NCBI GenBank assembly: GCA_036346355.1
Contig: CM070577.1
Location: 77,274,509 to 77,338,508 of the forward strand
DNA from: Rhipidocladum racemiflorum
Taxonomy: Eukaryota; Streptophyta; Magnoliopsida; Poales; Poaceae
Direction of reading: 5' to 3'
Length of the DNA: 64,000 nt
Shown: piece after piece, positions 10,771-23,000 of the stretch
Layout: the number at the start of each line of letters is the position of its first letter
Numbering within the stretch: position 1 is the first letter of the stretch
Position numbers and translations under genes: made by a program
Notes under the pieces: generated by a model
Database searches by the model: none
Seen by the model: the letters and a program-made list of their open reading frames with translations, nothing else
Told to the model about the DNA's origin: nothing

Positions 10771-13700
10771 GTGTGCTAGAAAATGGAAGGCTCATGCATT
10801 GCTTGGAAAAAAAAATGGAAATGGCCTCTCTGGATGCATAACAACGACACCGACTAGTCATTCACCAAATGACTTCTTCCTCGGTATCAAAAGACGGAAA
10901 CACAATTAACATCGAAGGTTGCGGAAATTCAAAAAGACTATGACGACAGCATAGTTGACAGTAAAACACCACGTCGTAAAAGAACCCACATCAATTGAAA
11001 ACTGAACTTGCACAACATTGCATTTCATCCAAATTCAACATTTTGGAAGAGAACATCAAAATTTCAAGTCGAGCATCTGCTCCCACAACCATCACAAACT
11101 TCCTCAAGGAGTGGGAAACTCATTCCCAAAAGGGAAACACCTCACTAACAAAATCACTTTGTAAAACTTTCATAAAGTCCACCTTTTTGAAGCACTCGCA
11201 AACATCACACACATTTTCAAAACAACTCCAACTCTAGCCAAAAAGAGTTACAAATTAAATCTCAAGAGTTTCCAACACAAACCCACTATGTCCATCTGTT
11301 TCCTTTAAAATTTACTCAAAAGATAATTCAGTGCGAACGCGAAAGGGCACGATCCACTCAAAAACTTTTGGATGAAAACTCAAACTCACAACACGAACTA
11401 AACAAATTCGCCAAAACCAAAGGTTGACACCAAACACTACGAGTTTTGGGGAAACTCTGAAACTCAACATAAGGAACACCTCAACTGAAAGCATTCAACC
11501 GAGATGGCAAACAACCAAACCAGTTTCAAAGGTTTTTAAACAACAGCTCAGCCTGAAATCCACTATAACTCGTATTCCACTACACTTACCATTTAAGCAT
11601 TCATTAATCACTATTTACTCATCAAAAGAGTCCAACCGGATTTAACAACATTTACATAACAATTTCTTTCTCTAGTTACCATTCCCAACACTTTTAAATA
11701 AGGTTTAAGATGCTTATAAAAAAAAGGCACCCAACCAAGACTATATTGACATGATCCCCACGGATCACCGAATCATAATACATCTTATTCTAAATTTGAA
11801 ACATAGTACTTCCACAAATCTTTCAGCAAGATCAACATATAAATTTCATACCTCCTATATATTCACGTCTCGACAACCGAACCTTATTTAGTTAAACAAC
11901 GACTTCAACATGTAAATATTATCTCTACAAGACAAAGTTCATAACTAGGATTCCAAGGCATACATTCATTAAGGATAAAACTCTACATCAGGTTAATTAT
12001 CCATGGTTCACTCTATCGCAACATGTTACAAATTCCCCTATTTTAACCATGGTTTTCAACAAGTAATCTAAACAATTACCACCACTACTAGGTTATTAAT
12101 AACAACCAACGAGCATAATCATCAAACGACAAAACCCATATCTTTCCAATTGGCCTCGACACTAGCATTTTAGGAACACGACTGCATACCTCCAAATATA
12201 CTAGTAATTTGCAACAACATAAATAGCAGCTCTAATCAACATCCAAATTAAAGTCGCTAGGCAACACGATTAAATTTCTCTATTAATTCATTAGATTAGA
12301 ACATGTTTAAACAACCAGCAAGGTTTCTTTATCAAATACAGCAGTCTACATCATCTTAAAGTTTTAACTATGCATCAGGGTTTAAAACTTTAAACATTAA
12401 CAAGGATCATAAGCACTTTTAAAGCAAGGCAACAGATTCTAAGCATGTACATTAACCCATTCAATCATTCTCGCTAAGAGTAAACTACAACACTAGTAGT
12501 CTATTTATTCTCAAGCTAGAGATAGTAATCACATTGAATTGATTCAACTCAAAATTTAACTTAGCAACACATCAATCCATAAACCACATTGTTACCTACT
12601 ACATAACATGCTAAACATCAATTCTTATTAGGGGCAAACGATTTCAGTCAAAAGACTACTTACTTTGTTTGCAGCATTTTAGTTTTAAAACTCATCCCAA
12701 ATTCATAAGGAAACTTGACTCTCAAAATTGCCATGAGACAAACCCAAACTTGGTCATGCAAAGGAATTCTCCAAAACACTTTTCAATATCAAAGACTCCC
12801 ACTGGAGGGAACCAACCGATCAAATAAACCTTTGCAAATAAAACCTTAGCACCAAACCCCAAATCTTTCACGAAACAAGAAGGGCTTTTCAAAGATGATT
12901 TCTTAAACCAGTAAAATAACGAAATCAAACACCACGTACTACTGCAAAGCCACAGAACTTCAGCCCTGACAGCCAGGTCTGGCATAACTCTGCAATAACT
13001 CCTTTAACCTCGGAGAAAGACAAACACATGAATAAATTGAATGCTTCTTCCCCATAAAGCAATCAGCAAACTAGGCATCAAAACTGGGAAGGCGCCCAAA
13101 AGAAGCGCAACACTAGTCTCCTCTTCTTCGTCTTCAACCAAGGAAGACAAAACCACACACTGCATACGGAACGATCCGCGAAAACCCAACACTTTTCATT
13201 TGATTCAAATCTACTAAAGCCAAGAAAAGCAACGAAAACCGACCGTCATAACGGTAAAGAACATACGAAGGAATTCACCACCAACTCTTCTATTTGACTC
13301 CAGTCATCTACCCGATTTACGACAGAAAGGGTAAGCACTCTTCTCCTACAGGGGTTAATAGTTCTTCGGTGGTGGCGCTAACCGTCCACACCGTCAAACC
13401 TCACCCTTACTATGAAATAAGAGAGGTGGCCGAAACCCTTCGGCACCACAACCCACTTTATCACAACAACAAGAACAATTCAATCATCTATGTCATAGAC
13501 ATAGCAACATGCATTAACAAATAGAGCATTCAACATCAAAGTTTAAATACAACATTTAAGCGTAAAGAAACGATTCCCATACCCTTTCCTACTGTGCATC
13601 CATTGTGTGTCAAATTTTAGATTAGTTATACCACTTTTGCAAGTTTTAATGTTGCTATCCTATGACAAAATTTTAGTAAAAACCTAAGCCATGTTTCTAA

Positions 13701-13775
13701 GTTATTCAACATCACATTTTAGTTGTACCCTATAGCATGACACTAGAAAATTCTCATTCCAAGGACCTACAGCCC
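10771..13775. other. Unassigned AT-rich region
   Basis: No pol, gag or host gene motif on either strand; all open frames are short. It lies between J and the primer site of F, so part of it must be the internal leader of F (minus strand), which starts at 13775. The right part (12600-13540) has a texture like LTR sequence (a gcataactct stretch near 12982, then cttaccc-type blocks), which suggests a further diverged element. I cannot place boundaries. Confidence 0.4.
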
Positions 13776-13787
13776 GCTCTGATACCA
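13776..13787 (-). other. Primer-binding site of element F
   Basis: Minus strand reads TGGTATCAGAGC, complementary to the 3' end of initiator Met tRNA, 2 nt from the LTR end at 13790. This fixes the orientation of the whole F/G/H family as minus here. Confidence 0.85.
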
Positions 13788-13789
13788 AC

Positions 13790-16027
13790 TGTAAAACCCC
13801 GGCATTTAATATGCCTGAATGCTACCAAACATAAGCTAAACAACATCTAAATACCACAATTTATCATAAATTACAGCAAAGGAGCAAATGCTACAAATCG
13901 AAATTTCGGCAGCATCTCCTTTGTTTTAACATGAATTAACACAATATCAATATCATGGCAAGATATATCATAGCACACGACATCTAAATCATCAACATAA
14001 AAGGATTTATCATCAAATTACGCCAATAATACCATGCTCAACCACTTCATAAGCTATAACGAAGCAAATAAGGAATCACAAGCATGCTAAATTAAACCAT
14101 ACATTAAGTTTATGGCACAACCCTTAATATCATGTCTCCAAGTGATTAATCATAGACTATGATTGTGGAGCTACGTGTAGAAGTGTAGCTAAACCCCTTT
14201 TTCCCGCATGCCGATCTCAAAGTACCTAAAAACCACATAAAACACAAGCGTGAGTTCATCACTCAGCAAGTATATTGCAATGGAATAAAAGAACAACTTA
14301 CATTGCAACAACACACAACATGTTTATCATCTCATTCATAATCACATATCTTTATCATCATCATCATGTATGCAATGCGATGCGATGCTCATATCTCCTT
14401 GGAAACTCATACCGGTATGGTTGAGTACACACCCGTCGGTGTGCACCCTCTCCCCCCTTCCATCCCGAAGATGGAGGGTGCCTACTCCTCGCTTCCAAAC
14501 ACCACGTGGATGGAATCACAATGTAGGACTTACTAGATGGCTCTCCGGATTAGTCATATCTTTCTCACCGACCTTCCCGGATTAGATATTGACTTTCTCA
14601 CCGCCCGGGCCATGTAACATGTCATGTATGCAATTATGCCAACATCATGTTTAACTCACATATTAACACATGGCATCATAACATAATAAACATGCTCATC
14701 ATATCATTGGCAATCATTAAAGCATGGCAAGTGATCATATATCATATAGTCAATTCCATCTATTCTCAACAAGCAACCTACAACTCGCTATCCATCACAA
14801 CACACTTGCCTCAACCACGTGCAACGGATTGGCGGGAAGTATAGGGCACTCCCGAAGTCGCACCACCTGCACATAGGCACCACACGCTCACAATCACAAC
14901 CACAAAACAGTACGCAAACCCTCATCTACCCCGACATTGCCATCTACTCGCAAAACCTAAAAACAGAGGTTCTGTCTCGGCGGGACAGCAGCCTTGCAAA
15001 AGGCATAACTTCGGTTCTGGGACTCTGAATCAATTAAACGAGTACATCCTCGCGTAGCTTAGGAAATCTCCCAACTTTCTCTAGGTATATGGAAAGATTG
15101 ATTCGGACTCTAAAGTCGTCTAATCTACAGATTACCGTGATCTGTTCCAATTACGTCACAGATTTTAATGCGCTCGGTAAAACAGTCATAACTTTCAAAC
15201 GGCTGGGAAGAATTTAACTTTCTTTATATCCACGGAAAGATAATTAAATTATATACAACTTCTTGAACATCCATACGACAAGATTCGGATTCTAAATTGG
15301 CGGTAACGCGAACCCTAGATCGACTGCTCATGCTGCCCCAAAACAGAAACGTGGCAACATCTAGATCTAATCCAAATTACTCAAATCCAGCAACACCAAT
15401 TGATCTAAAACTTGATAATCACCCTAAGAACAGTACCTAGATCAACCCCAAGGAACCCCATGATCATACCTTTGCCCGACGCATGAAAACTCAACGAAAC
15501 TCCTCCCGGATCGCTCCTCGCTCCACGTTCCACGTTCCTCGCTCCTCGCTCCTCGCTCCTCGCTCCAATGGATGGATCCACGAGGTGCAGGGGTGGGGAG
15601 GGCACCCTAGGGCAGCAAGGGGGTGGAGGAGAGGTGGTGGAGAGGTGGGGAGCAATGGGGCAAGGGAGGGGGAGGCGCACGGCCAAGGGAGGAGGGAGGA
15701 AGGGGTGGCGGCTAGGGCAATTGGGGGTGGGGAGGGGGCGCACAAGGGGCAGCAAGGGGATGGACATCCCAAGGGGCAGGGAAACCCCCCTTTTAACAGC
15801 CCTAAGCCCCTTTCCTAATCCTAAATGGATTCCCACTCCATCCCACCAAAGCCCACAACCCCCTCTTTAAGGCCCAAAATCCCCCGGGAAGGCCCAAAAC
15901 CCCGGAAACGGCCCGGAAACGTTATTAACCTCCATACCTTATGGTTTTAACCTTAATTCCACATCTCATATTATTTTCGACCTTATCATGCACGTTAAAT
16001 AAGGTTACGACACTCCGTGGTGTCACA
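13790..16027 (-). mobile_element. 5' LTR of element F (2238 bp)
   Basis: On the plus strand it runs from tgtaaaaccccggcat to ccgtggtgtcaca, matching the ends of solo LTRs G and H. The primer site adjoins at the left, so the internal region would extend left. It contains the hairpin at 14251-14265, a purine-rich block (15590-15790), and about five 7-bp units of ctcctcg (15535-15567). No coding capacity is credible. The right flank (16028 on) gives no testable target duplication because the other end of F is not identified. Confidence 0.85.
14251..14265 (-). promoter_or_regulatory. LTR hairpin, F
   Basis: TGAGT-TCATC-ACTCA: 5-bp stem and 5-nt loop, 461 bp from the LTR 3' end. Confidence 0.6.
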
Positions 16028-16074
16028 ACACTTCAAACGGCCCAAAAACGTGAGTAAACCTCAAGCCGAAAGGT
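16028..16074. other. 47-bp remnant between F LTR and C LTR
   Basis: Resembles a stretch inside the F LTR itself (acggccc..aaacgt..taacctc, about 15906-15953), so it is probably a scrap of another F-family LTR left at the broken left end of element C. Confidence 0.4.
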
Positions 16075-16104
16075 TTTACCAAGTGCTCATGACCGCGAGC
16101 GCGG

Positions 16105-16132
16105 CTAATCGATTAGTTTTGACTCTGCAGAG
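16105..16132 (-). promoter_or_regulatory. Paired palindromes in C LTR1
   Basis: CTAATCGATTAG (16105-16116) and CTCTGCAGAG (16123-16132). The first differs from the A/B/E/J version (CTATTCGAATAG) at symmetric positions, and both are perfect palindromes. Confidence 0.6.
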
Positions 16133-18713
16133 TTGTACAGCTTTTACCCACAAGATATGTTCTCCCTTTTTGCAAGCTATAAGACACACTTCCTTTGGTA
16201 TGTCCGCGGGGAGTTCATAACGAAACCGTTCGATTACTTGGACCTTAACCTTGCACTAGCCCGATGCCGACTCACCCTGACTATGATGGAAGCTAAAAAG
16301 GTAAAAATCTTTCCGGAGTCAATGACCCACCAGGAATAATAATAGCCCCAAATCATAGCCAGACGTACGCCGTTACAACGGCAGATGCCAACACCTCGGT
16401 GATGACACCTCCCTCGAGCAAACCTATATCTGGAATGCCCGTGCTACAATTGCCTACCAATGTGCAAAGCTAATTCCCAAATAATTTAATAAGTTAAGAC
16501 TGTCCCATTCCAGTACTTGTGGATGTACGTACGGTTATCTTAGCCTGAAAACAACACATTAGCTCGGTCCTTATTGAGACATGGGCGACACTCCACCCTA
16601 TCTACGTACATGTTAAAACATGTACATCCGGCTATTGCCAATAATCACCCACGTCAAAACAATAGTTTTATTTTGATTTTTATCAAACTACCTGTATCCT
16701 TTACTGCCTAAATAAACCATAAAAAGATTCATAAAGAATAGTGTGTGGGTGTAAATATTCCCGACATTAATCTAAAGCAGTGCTAAGCATGTGTAGATTA
16801 ATAAGCGATTATACCCGGTTCAATGAACTTAACCATTCCTATGGCTTTCATGGATCGTATGTCAACATGATTAATGGAATCCATCAATTTGGGTTATAAC
16901 TACCAGATAACACAAAATAGAAATTCACTAGAATATAAAGCATGCAGGCAGGTTATTAATCACATTTTATCTGTTTATAAAATTTGGGTTCAAAGATGTT
17001 CAAGGGGGCACTTGCCTTGCTCTTCAGTAGCGTAAGTGGGATCGGCGTCGTCAACTGTAGCGTCGGTAGCGTCAACGTCTATGCATCATTAGAAGAACAT
17101 AACAAGTAGCAAATAGCAAACTTTCAATAACGGCAAAAAAACAAATGAAAGAATCAAATAGAATCATTACATGGGCAAACAAAATAACAATCAAACTTTG
17201 TCATTTCATGTGGTAACTAAGTTGTGAGGTTTTGGCTTTAAAGACAGAAGCTTATGGTTATATGACACACCTACTTTTCTTTATGTATTATTTCATTTCA
17301 ATTTACGAATTCAGGAAGCTAAGATTGTAAGATTAAATATAATGAAATTCATTTTCAAGGTATAGAGTTATTTGTACTGATACCAATTAGCAACCTTAAT
17401 TATTTTCAATAAAAGTTGCATGGTACACCCTAATTCTTATTTCATAACATGGTTCTAAATCATATAACTAGCACAATAAAAGAAATTTCATTTAATTTGG
17501 ATGATTTTTGGTTAAGTTATAACAACTATATTGATGTTATGCATTAAATTCAACCCTAATAGGAGATTTTCGTAAACTAGCTCCAAATTCAAATATAATC
17601 ACATATTTGGGCAGTACTTGACCTAAGGATTCAAACAAAATTGATTTCACTCAATTTGGACTTAGTTTGCAAAAATTCTATATGGAGCATACTCAAATTT
17701 CATACTTTAAATTCAAATTCAAATTTAAATTACTAAACAAGTTCTAAATATTTTTGCAGATTATGAAACTAGAGGATTTATCATGAATTTAGAAATTTGC
17801 TTCATCCAATTTGGAGCTATGGTTTAAAAGTTATAAGCATTTGAATACATTCGGTTTTCTAAAATTAGGAAAAAGATAAAATGCGCTTTCTTTAAAGGAA
17901 AGCGTATTTCTTAGTTTTCTTGTGGTGGCTTTTGAACTCGACCCACAGATTCTTGTGGTTGGGTCCTTGTCAGCTAGGCTAGGTTGTGTCTTGTGCGACA
18001 GCCGGGGCTGACCTGTGGGGTCAGCTCGGCAGTGAGTAACGCGTGCTCGTGAGGCTGCCAAGCATGGTCCACATGGCAGTGATGGCTAGACCGAACAGAC
18101 CTGAGGCTAACCAACTGGGCCCATGCATCAGTGACATAGCGCAGGGGAGGTCAAGGCCGAGCTCGCCGGCGGCCAACCGACGGCGTCGCTGGGTTTTGGC
18201 TGTCTCCTAGAGCTTCATGGGCCTAAGGCATACCTAGGGAACCTCTTAGTTGTGGGTGTTGTTCGGAGAAATCAGTTCCGCAACGATAGCTAGCGGAGCT
18301 CTATGATGAAGAATGGCTCGTCGGTGTTACGGTTTGATTCGAGCCGAATGGTCTTTCGTACGAGCTTTAGGAGGTCCTAAGGACTCTATCCATACACTTA
18401 AACCAAAGAAAAGATGGCCGAGTGGTGTTCTCACCGTGCGGCAGTAATGGCGGAAGAGGTGGCACGGCGCGAGAGCTTCTCAGGCTTCTACAGGCTGGAT
18501 GAAGATGTGCAAAAGCTTTGTGAGTATCCACGGATGCTCTATGGTCAATCAATTTGGACGTTTTCTTATCGAGATGCACGAATTCGAGTTTTCCCCCAAC
18601 TCGGGTTCTTGCCGGAGCTGAGGAAGAATGGCTTGTCTCGGGCGATTGAAAGCTCGAGAAAGGAAATGGTGATGCGGTCCGAGTTATGGGAATCAACACT
18701 GGTTTGGCCGGTG

Positions 18714-18723
18714 CTTAAATAGG
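18714..18723 (-). promoter_or_regulatory. Candidate TATA box, C LTR1
   Basis: Minus strand CCTATTTAAG; the same 10 bp stand in LTR2 (28071-28080) and LTR3 (44313-44322). Confidence 0.5.
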
Positions 18724-19961
18724 CGAAATGGGGTGCTGCAGTGTTTGAACGGCCGAAAGAATGGGCGGCGGTAAAGCTCGGCTCTCCTGAGGCCACGGTG
18801 GCTTCCCACTGTGCTTGTTACTGGGATGAACTACAGCATGGCTGAGGTAGGCCAGCGTGGCCTCGAACGGGCGCGAATGCGGCTGAGAAACGACAAGGAA
18901 TGAGGCGGTGCCCTAGCTCGGCCGAAGGAATAGAGAGGGAGAGAAGTGTTGCAGGGGAGAAGATGGCCCTGACATGTGGGGTCGGGTCCCACATGTCAGT
19001 TGTTCAACCAGCATGGGTGAGAGGCGACTGAGGCTGGCACACAGGTCCGATTGGCTCTAGGGTCCACCTGGCAGCGTCTAGAGGCGAGTGGAACCGGCTG
19101 GAGGTGTCTGGGCGTATGGCCCCATGTGTAAGGAGAGAGGGAGGGTGAGAACTAGAGTTTTCCCCTCCAGACAACACGATAAGTGAATTAATTCACGGTC
19201 CAAAAACATGTCCAGAATTTTCTAAACTTTTTGACCAAGCTAGCGGCTAAGATATCTATCTCCAGTAAAATTTTGGGGTTGAAATGATCTATGGTGATTT
19301 AATTAAAAATCTGACAACACAGACTGCACAGGAAAATCATTTCGGTTTTTAAATTAGTTAGTGGTCTAAATGAACATATTAATTTTTAAACTTTTACTGA
19401 GAGTGTTATTCCATACAATGGACCGACCATAGAAATTTCAGAACTATATTCACAATATTTATTTTATTAAAAGTCTTTTACTAACTTTTGCAGAATTTCG
19501 AATCTGTATTGTTTAATTGGTAATAAATAGTTAAACTACTTATTAATTTTTCAAACTTTACTGGATTAAGGTGAAGTAACTAAGATCACATGATAAAAAT
19601 TCCAAACACTCGAAGGCTCCACGATTTTCTCTAAAAATCTGACAAAGGTCTGGTCAGGGGTAAAGTTGGCTAGTTTAAATTGTTTTCTATACATTTAAAT
19701 GCTTTCACATGGTCTTTTGACCAGCTAAAAGTGATTCTAGGGCTGTCCAAGGTCAGGTGTGAATTTACTACGATAATTTTCATTTCTTACCATTTTACCA
19801 TTCTATAATTTCCTTTCTTTTCTTTCTCAATTCCAATGATCATTTTATTCACTCAATTAAATCAATAAAAGCACACAAAATCATGAAACACAACAATGAA
19901 TTAATTTCACATTTCTAATATTGGATTTTAAACTTTTATAATTTTGAGGATGTTACAGATC

Positions 19962-19972
19962 TATCCCCCTTA
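19962..19972 (-). other. Polypurine tract of element C
   Basis: Minus strand TAAGGGGGATA, a few bp from the LTR start at 19957 and just after the gag-pol stop region. Confidence 0.8.
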
Positions 19973-20011
19973 CAATAATCTCGTCCTCGAGATTGCGAGG
20001 GTTAAAGAAAA

Positions 20012-23000
20012 CTAGAAGTATGGAAACTCTTTCATGAGATGATCTTCGTGTTCCCACGTGGCCTCCTCTTCAGTGTGATTACTCCATTGGACCTTCAGCA
20101 TTCTGTGGATTCTGTTTCTGGTGTGTCGTTCAGCTTCTTCGAGAATGCGAATAGGTCGCTCTCGATAGGATAGATCAGGTTGCAGATCAAGATCATCGAG
20201 ATTAGCGAGATCAGTTGGCACACGGAGACATTTCTTGAGTTGAGATACATGAAAGACATTATGGACTTCTGATAAACGGGGTGGCAATTCCAACTTATAT
20301 GCCATTTCTCCCAGCTTTTCGATGATTGGATATGGTCCAATATATCGAGGGGCTAGTTTCCCGCGGATTTGAAAACGACGCACTCCACGAAGAGGGGAAA
20401 CTTTTAAGTAGACATGATCTCCAATTTCAAAGCTCAGATCTCGTCGACGATTGTCGGCGTAACTTTTCTGCCGAGATTGGGCTTCCTTGAGTCGACTTCT
20501 AATCATGTCAACTTGCTCTTGGGCTTCTTGGATAATGTCTGGGCCGCAGAAATTTCTTTCTCCAGTTTTAGACCAAAAGAGAGGGGTCCTACACTTTCTT
20601 CCATAAAGTGCTTCAAAAGGGGACATTTGAAGACTGGCTTGATATCTATTATTATAGGAGAATTCAGCGAAAGGCAAGCTTTTCTCCCAATTCATGCCAT
20701 ATGATTGTACACAAGATCTTAGCATATCCTCTAAAGTTTGATTGGTCCGCTCAGTCTGCCCATCTGTTTGGGGATGATAAGTTCTACTGAAAGTTAGCTT
20801 TGTTCCAAACAGGGTGTGCAAACTTTCCCAAAAACGAGATGTAAATTGAGATCCACGATCAGATACAATTGTCTTGGGGACTCCATGAAGACGAACAATA
20901 TTTTCAAGATACAATTCCGCGAGTTTATCTCCAGGGTGAGTGGTTTTGACTGGTATGAAATGGGAAACTTTGGTTAATCGATCAATGATAACCCATATAG
21001 AATCATGTCCTTTTCTTGTTCTCGGCAGACCAGTAATGAAATCCATACTTATATCATCCCATTTCCATTTTGGAATCTCGAGAGGGTGAAGAAGACCAGC
21101 AGGACGTTGATACTCGGCTTTCACTCGCTGACATACATCACATTTCACGACATACTCGGCGATTTCCTTTTTCATGCCAGGCGACCAATATTCCCGCTTC
21201 AGATCTTGATACATTTTTGTACTACCCGGATGGATAGAAAGAGGTGATTCATGAGCTTCACTCAAGATCAGATTCTTGATTTCTAGATCACTAGGGACAT
21301 AGATTCGATTTTTGAATTGGAGTATACCATCCGAGTCTTCTGAAAATTCCAATTCTTTGCCTTGTCTCAACTCTTCTCGGATTTTTGATATTGCTTCATC
21401 TTTGGATTGAGCTATTTTAATTTGGGTTTTCAGATTTGGTTGCATTTGAAGATTAGCAACAAATCCCTTTTTGACAATTCCCAAATTAAGCTTCTGAAAC
21501 TCCTTTACTAACTCTGATTGATCAGTGTATGCTGATATTGTCATACAGTGAAGTTTACGGCTTAGAGCATCTACTACGACATTAGCTTTACCAGGGTGGT
21601 AATGAATACTAAGGTCGTAATCCTTTATTAGCTCTAGCCATCTCCTTTGCCGCAGGTTAAGATCTGGCTGAGTAAAGAAATACTTTAGGCTTTTATGATC
21701 TGTATAGATGTTACACTTGTTTCCAATAAGATAATGATGTCAGATTTTGAGGGCATGCACTACAGCGGCTAATTCCAGATCATGAGTTGGATAATTAAGT
21801 TCATGAGGTCAAAGCTGACGAGAAGCATAAGCTACGACTTTCATTTCTTGCATCAACACGCAACCAAGACCATTGCGTGACGCATCACAATAGACATCGA
21901 AGCTCTTATGAATATCGGGTAACACCAGCACTGGGGCTGTGGTTAACCGCTTCTTTAATTCCAGGAAACTTACTTCGCATTCTGGAGTCCATTCATATTT
22001 CTTTTCTTTCTTCAAGAGCTGAGTCAAAGGTTTAGCGATTTTGGAGAAGTTTTCGATAAAGCGGCGATAATATCCCGCTAAACCGAGAAAACTTCGAATT
22101 TGAGGAACAGATTTTGGTTGCTCCCAGTTTTGAACTACTTGAACTTTACTAGGATGGACAGATATTCCACCTTTAGAAAGAATATGCCCGAGAAATGCAA
22201 CTTCCTTCAACCAAAATTCACATTTCTCAAATTTGGCATATAACTTATGTTCTCGGAGTTTCTCAAGTACCATGCGCAAATGTTGAGCTTGATCTTCTTC
22301 ATTTTTAGAATAGATGAGGATATCTTCTATGAATACCACTACAAACTTATCTAAATACTCCATAAAGACTTTATTCATTAGGCACATAAAGCTAGCTGGA
22401 GCATTCGTAAGTCCGAAAGACATTACGACGTATTCGTATAGGCCGTAACGAGTGGTAAAGGCTGTTTTAGGTATATCTTCTGGTCGAATTTTTAGTTGAT
22501 AATATCCATGTCTGAGGTCAATTTTAGAAAAGATCTGGGCACCGGTTAATTTATCGAATAGATCATCAATGCGGGGTAGAGGATATTTATTTTTGATAGT
22601 AACATCATTGAGAGCACGATAATCTACACACATGCGTAGACTACCGTCCTTTTTACTGACAAAAAGAACTGGGCTGCCCCATGGAGAAGAACTAGGTCGA
22701 ATAAATCTTTTGTCCAGTTGTTCTTGAAGTTGCTTTTTGAGTTCTACTAACTCATTTGGTGGCATTCGATAGGGTCGTTTAGCAATTGGAGCTGTACCAG
22801 GTATAAGATCAATGGCGAATTCTATGTCATGATCTGGTGGCAAACCCGGTAATTCTTCTGGAAATACATCAGGAAAATCGGAGACTACAGGAACAAATTG
22901 AATCTTCTCCAACACTATTACATTTAGGCATGATTTTGATTTGGAAAGATTTTGGGTGGAACTAAAGTTTACTTCAATTCCTTCAGGGTTTATGAGGGAT

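Larger units (their letters stand above)
16075..19957 (-). mobile_element. 3' LTR of element C (LTR1, left end lost)
   Basis: The right end is gaggatgttaca, the TGTAACATCC start of the LTR on the minus strand, next to the polypurine tract of C. Homology to the complete D LTR (40967-45558) starts abruptly at tttaccaag (16075), so about 0.7 kb, including the terminal CA and the hairpin, is missing on the left. Otherwise colinear with the D LTR by eye. A plus-strand open frame at 18414-18722 is antisense to the element and decays in the other two copies. Confidence 0.9.

Noticed and set aside
10448..10861. Arg- and Pro-rich open frames in the GAC/GGC tract
   Set aside because: Triplet-repeat artefact: all frames on both strands stay open.
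11243..11254. gagttaca as the right end of LTR J
   Set aside because: No polypurine tract beside it and the next 5 bp do not match the left flank ccggc; left as a weak candidate only.
15405..15870. Overlapping open frames in the purine-rich block of the F LTR
   Set aside because: Low-complexity Gly/Arg or Pro/Ser composition; not kept in G and H.
16059..16066. ctcaagcc left of LTR1 as possible partner of the ctcaagcc flank right of LTR3 (45559-45566)
   Set aside because: It does not abut an intact LTR end on the left, so it cannot be taken as a target duplication; likely chance.
18325..18350. ggtttgattcgagcc, resembling a tRNA T-arm / B box
   Set aside because: It does not fit the B-box consensus and no cloverleaf can be formed around it.
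18367..18699. Minus-strand open frame just after the TATA box in the C/D LTRs
   Set aside because: It starts with GTG, not ATG, and its C-terminal end differs between copies.
18414..18722. Plus-strand open frame of 102 codons in LTR1, with counterparts at 27771-28079 and 44133-44321
   Set aside because: It is antisense to the element, the ATG is lost in LTR2 and a stop breaks it in LTR3; similarity reflects LTR copies, not selection on protein.
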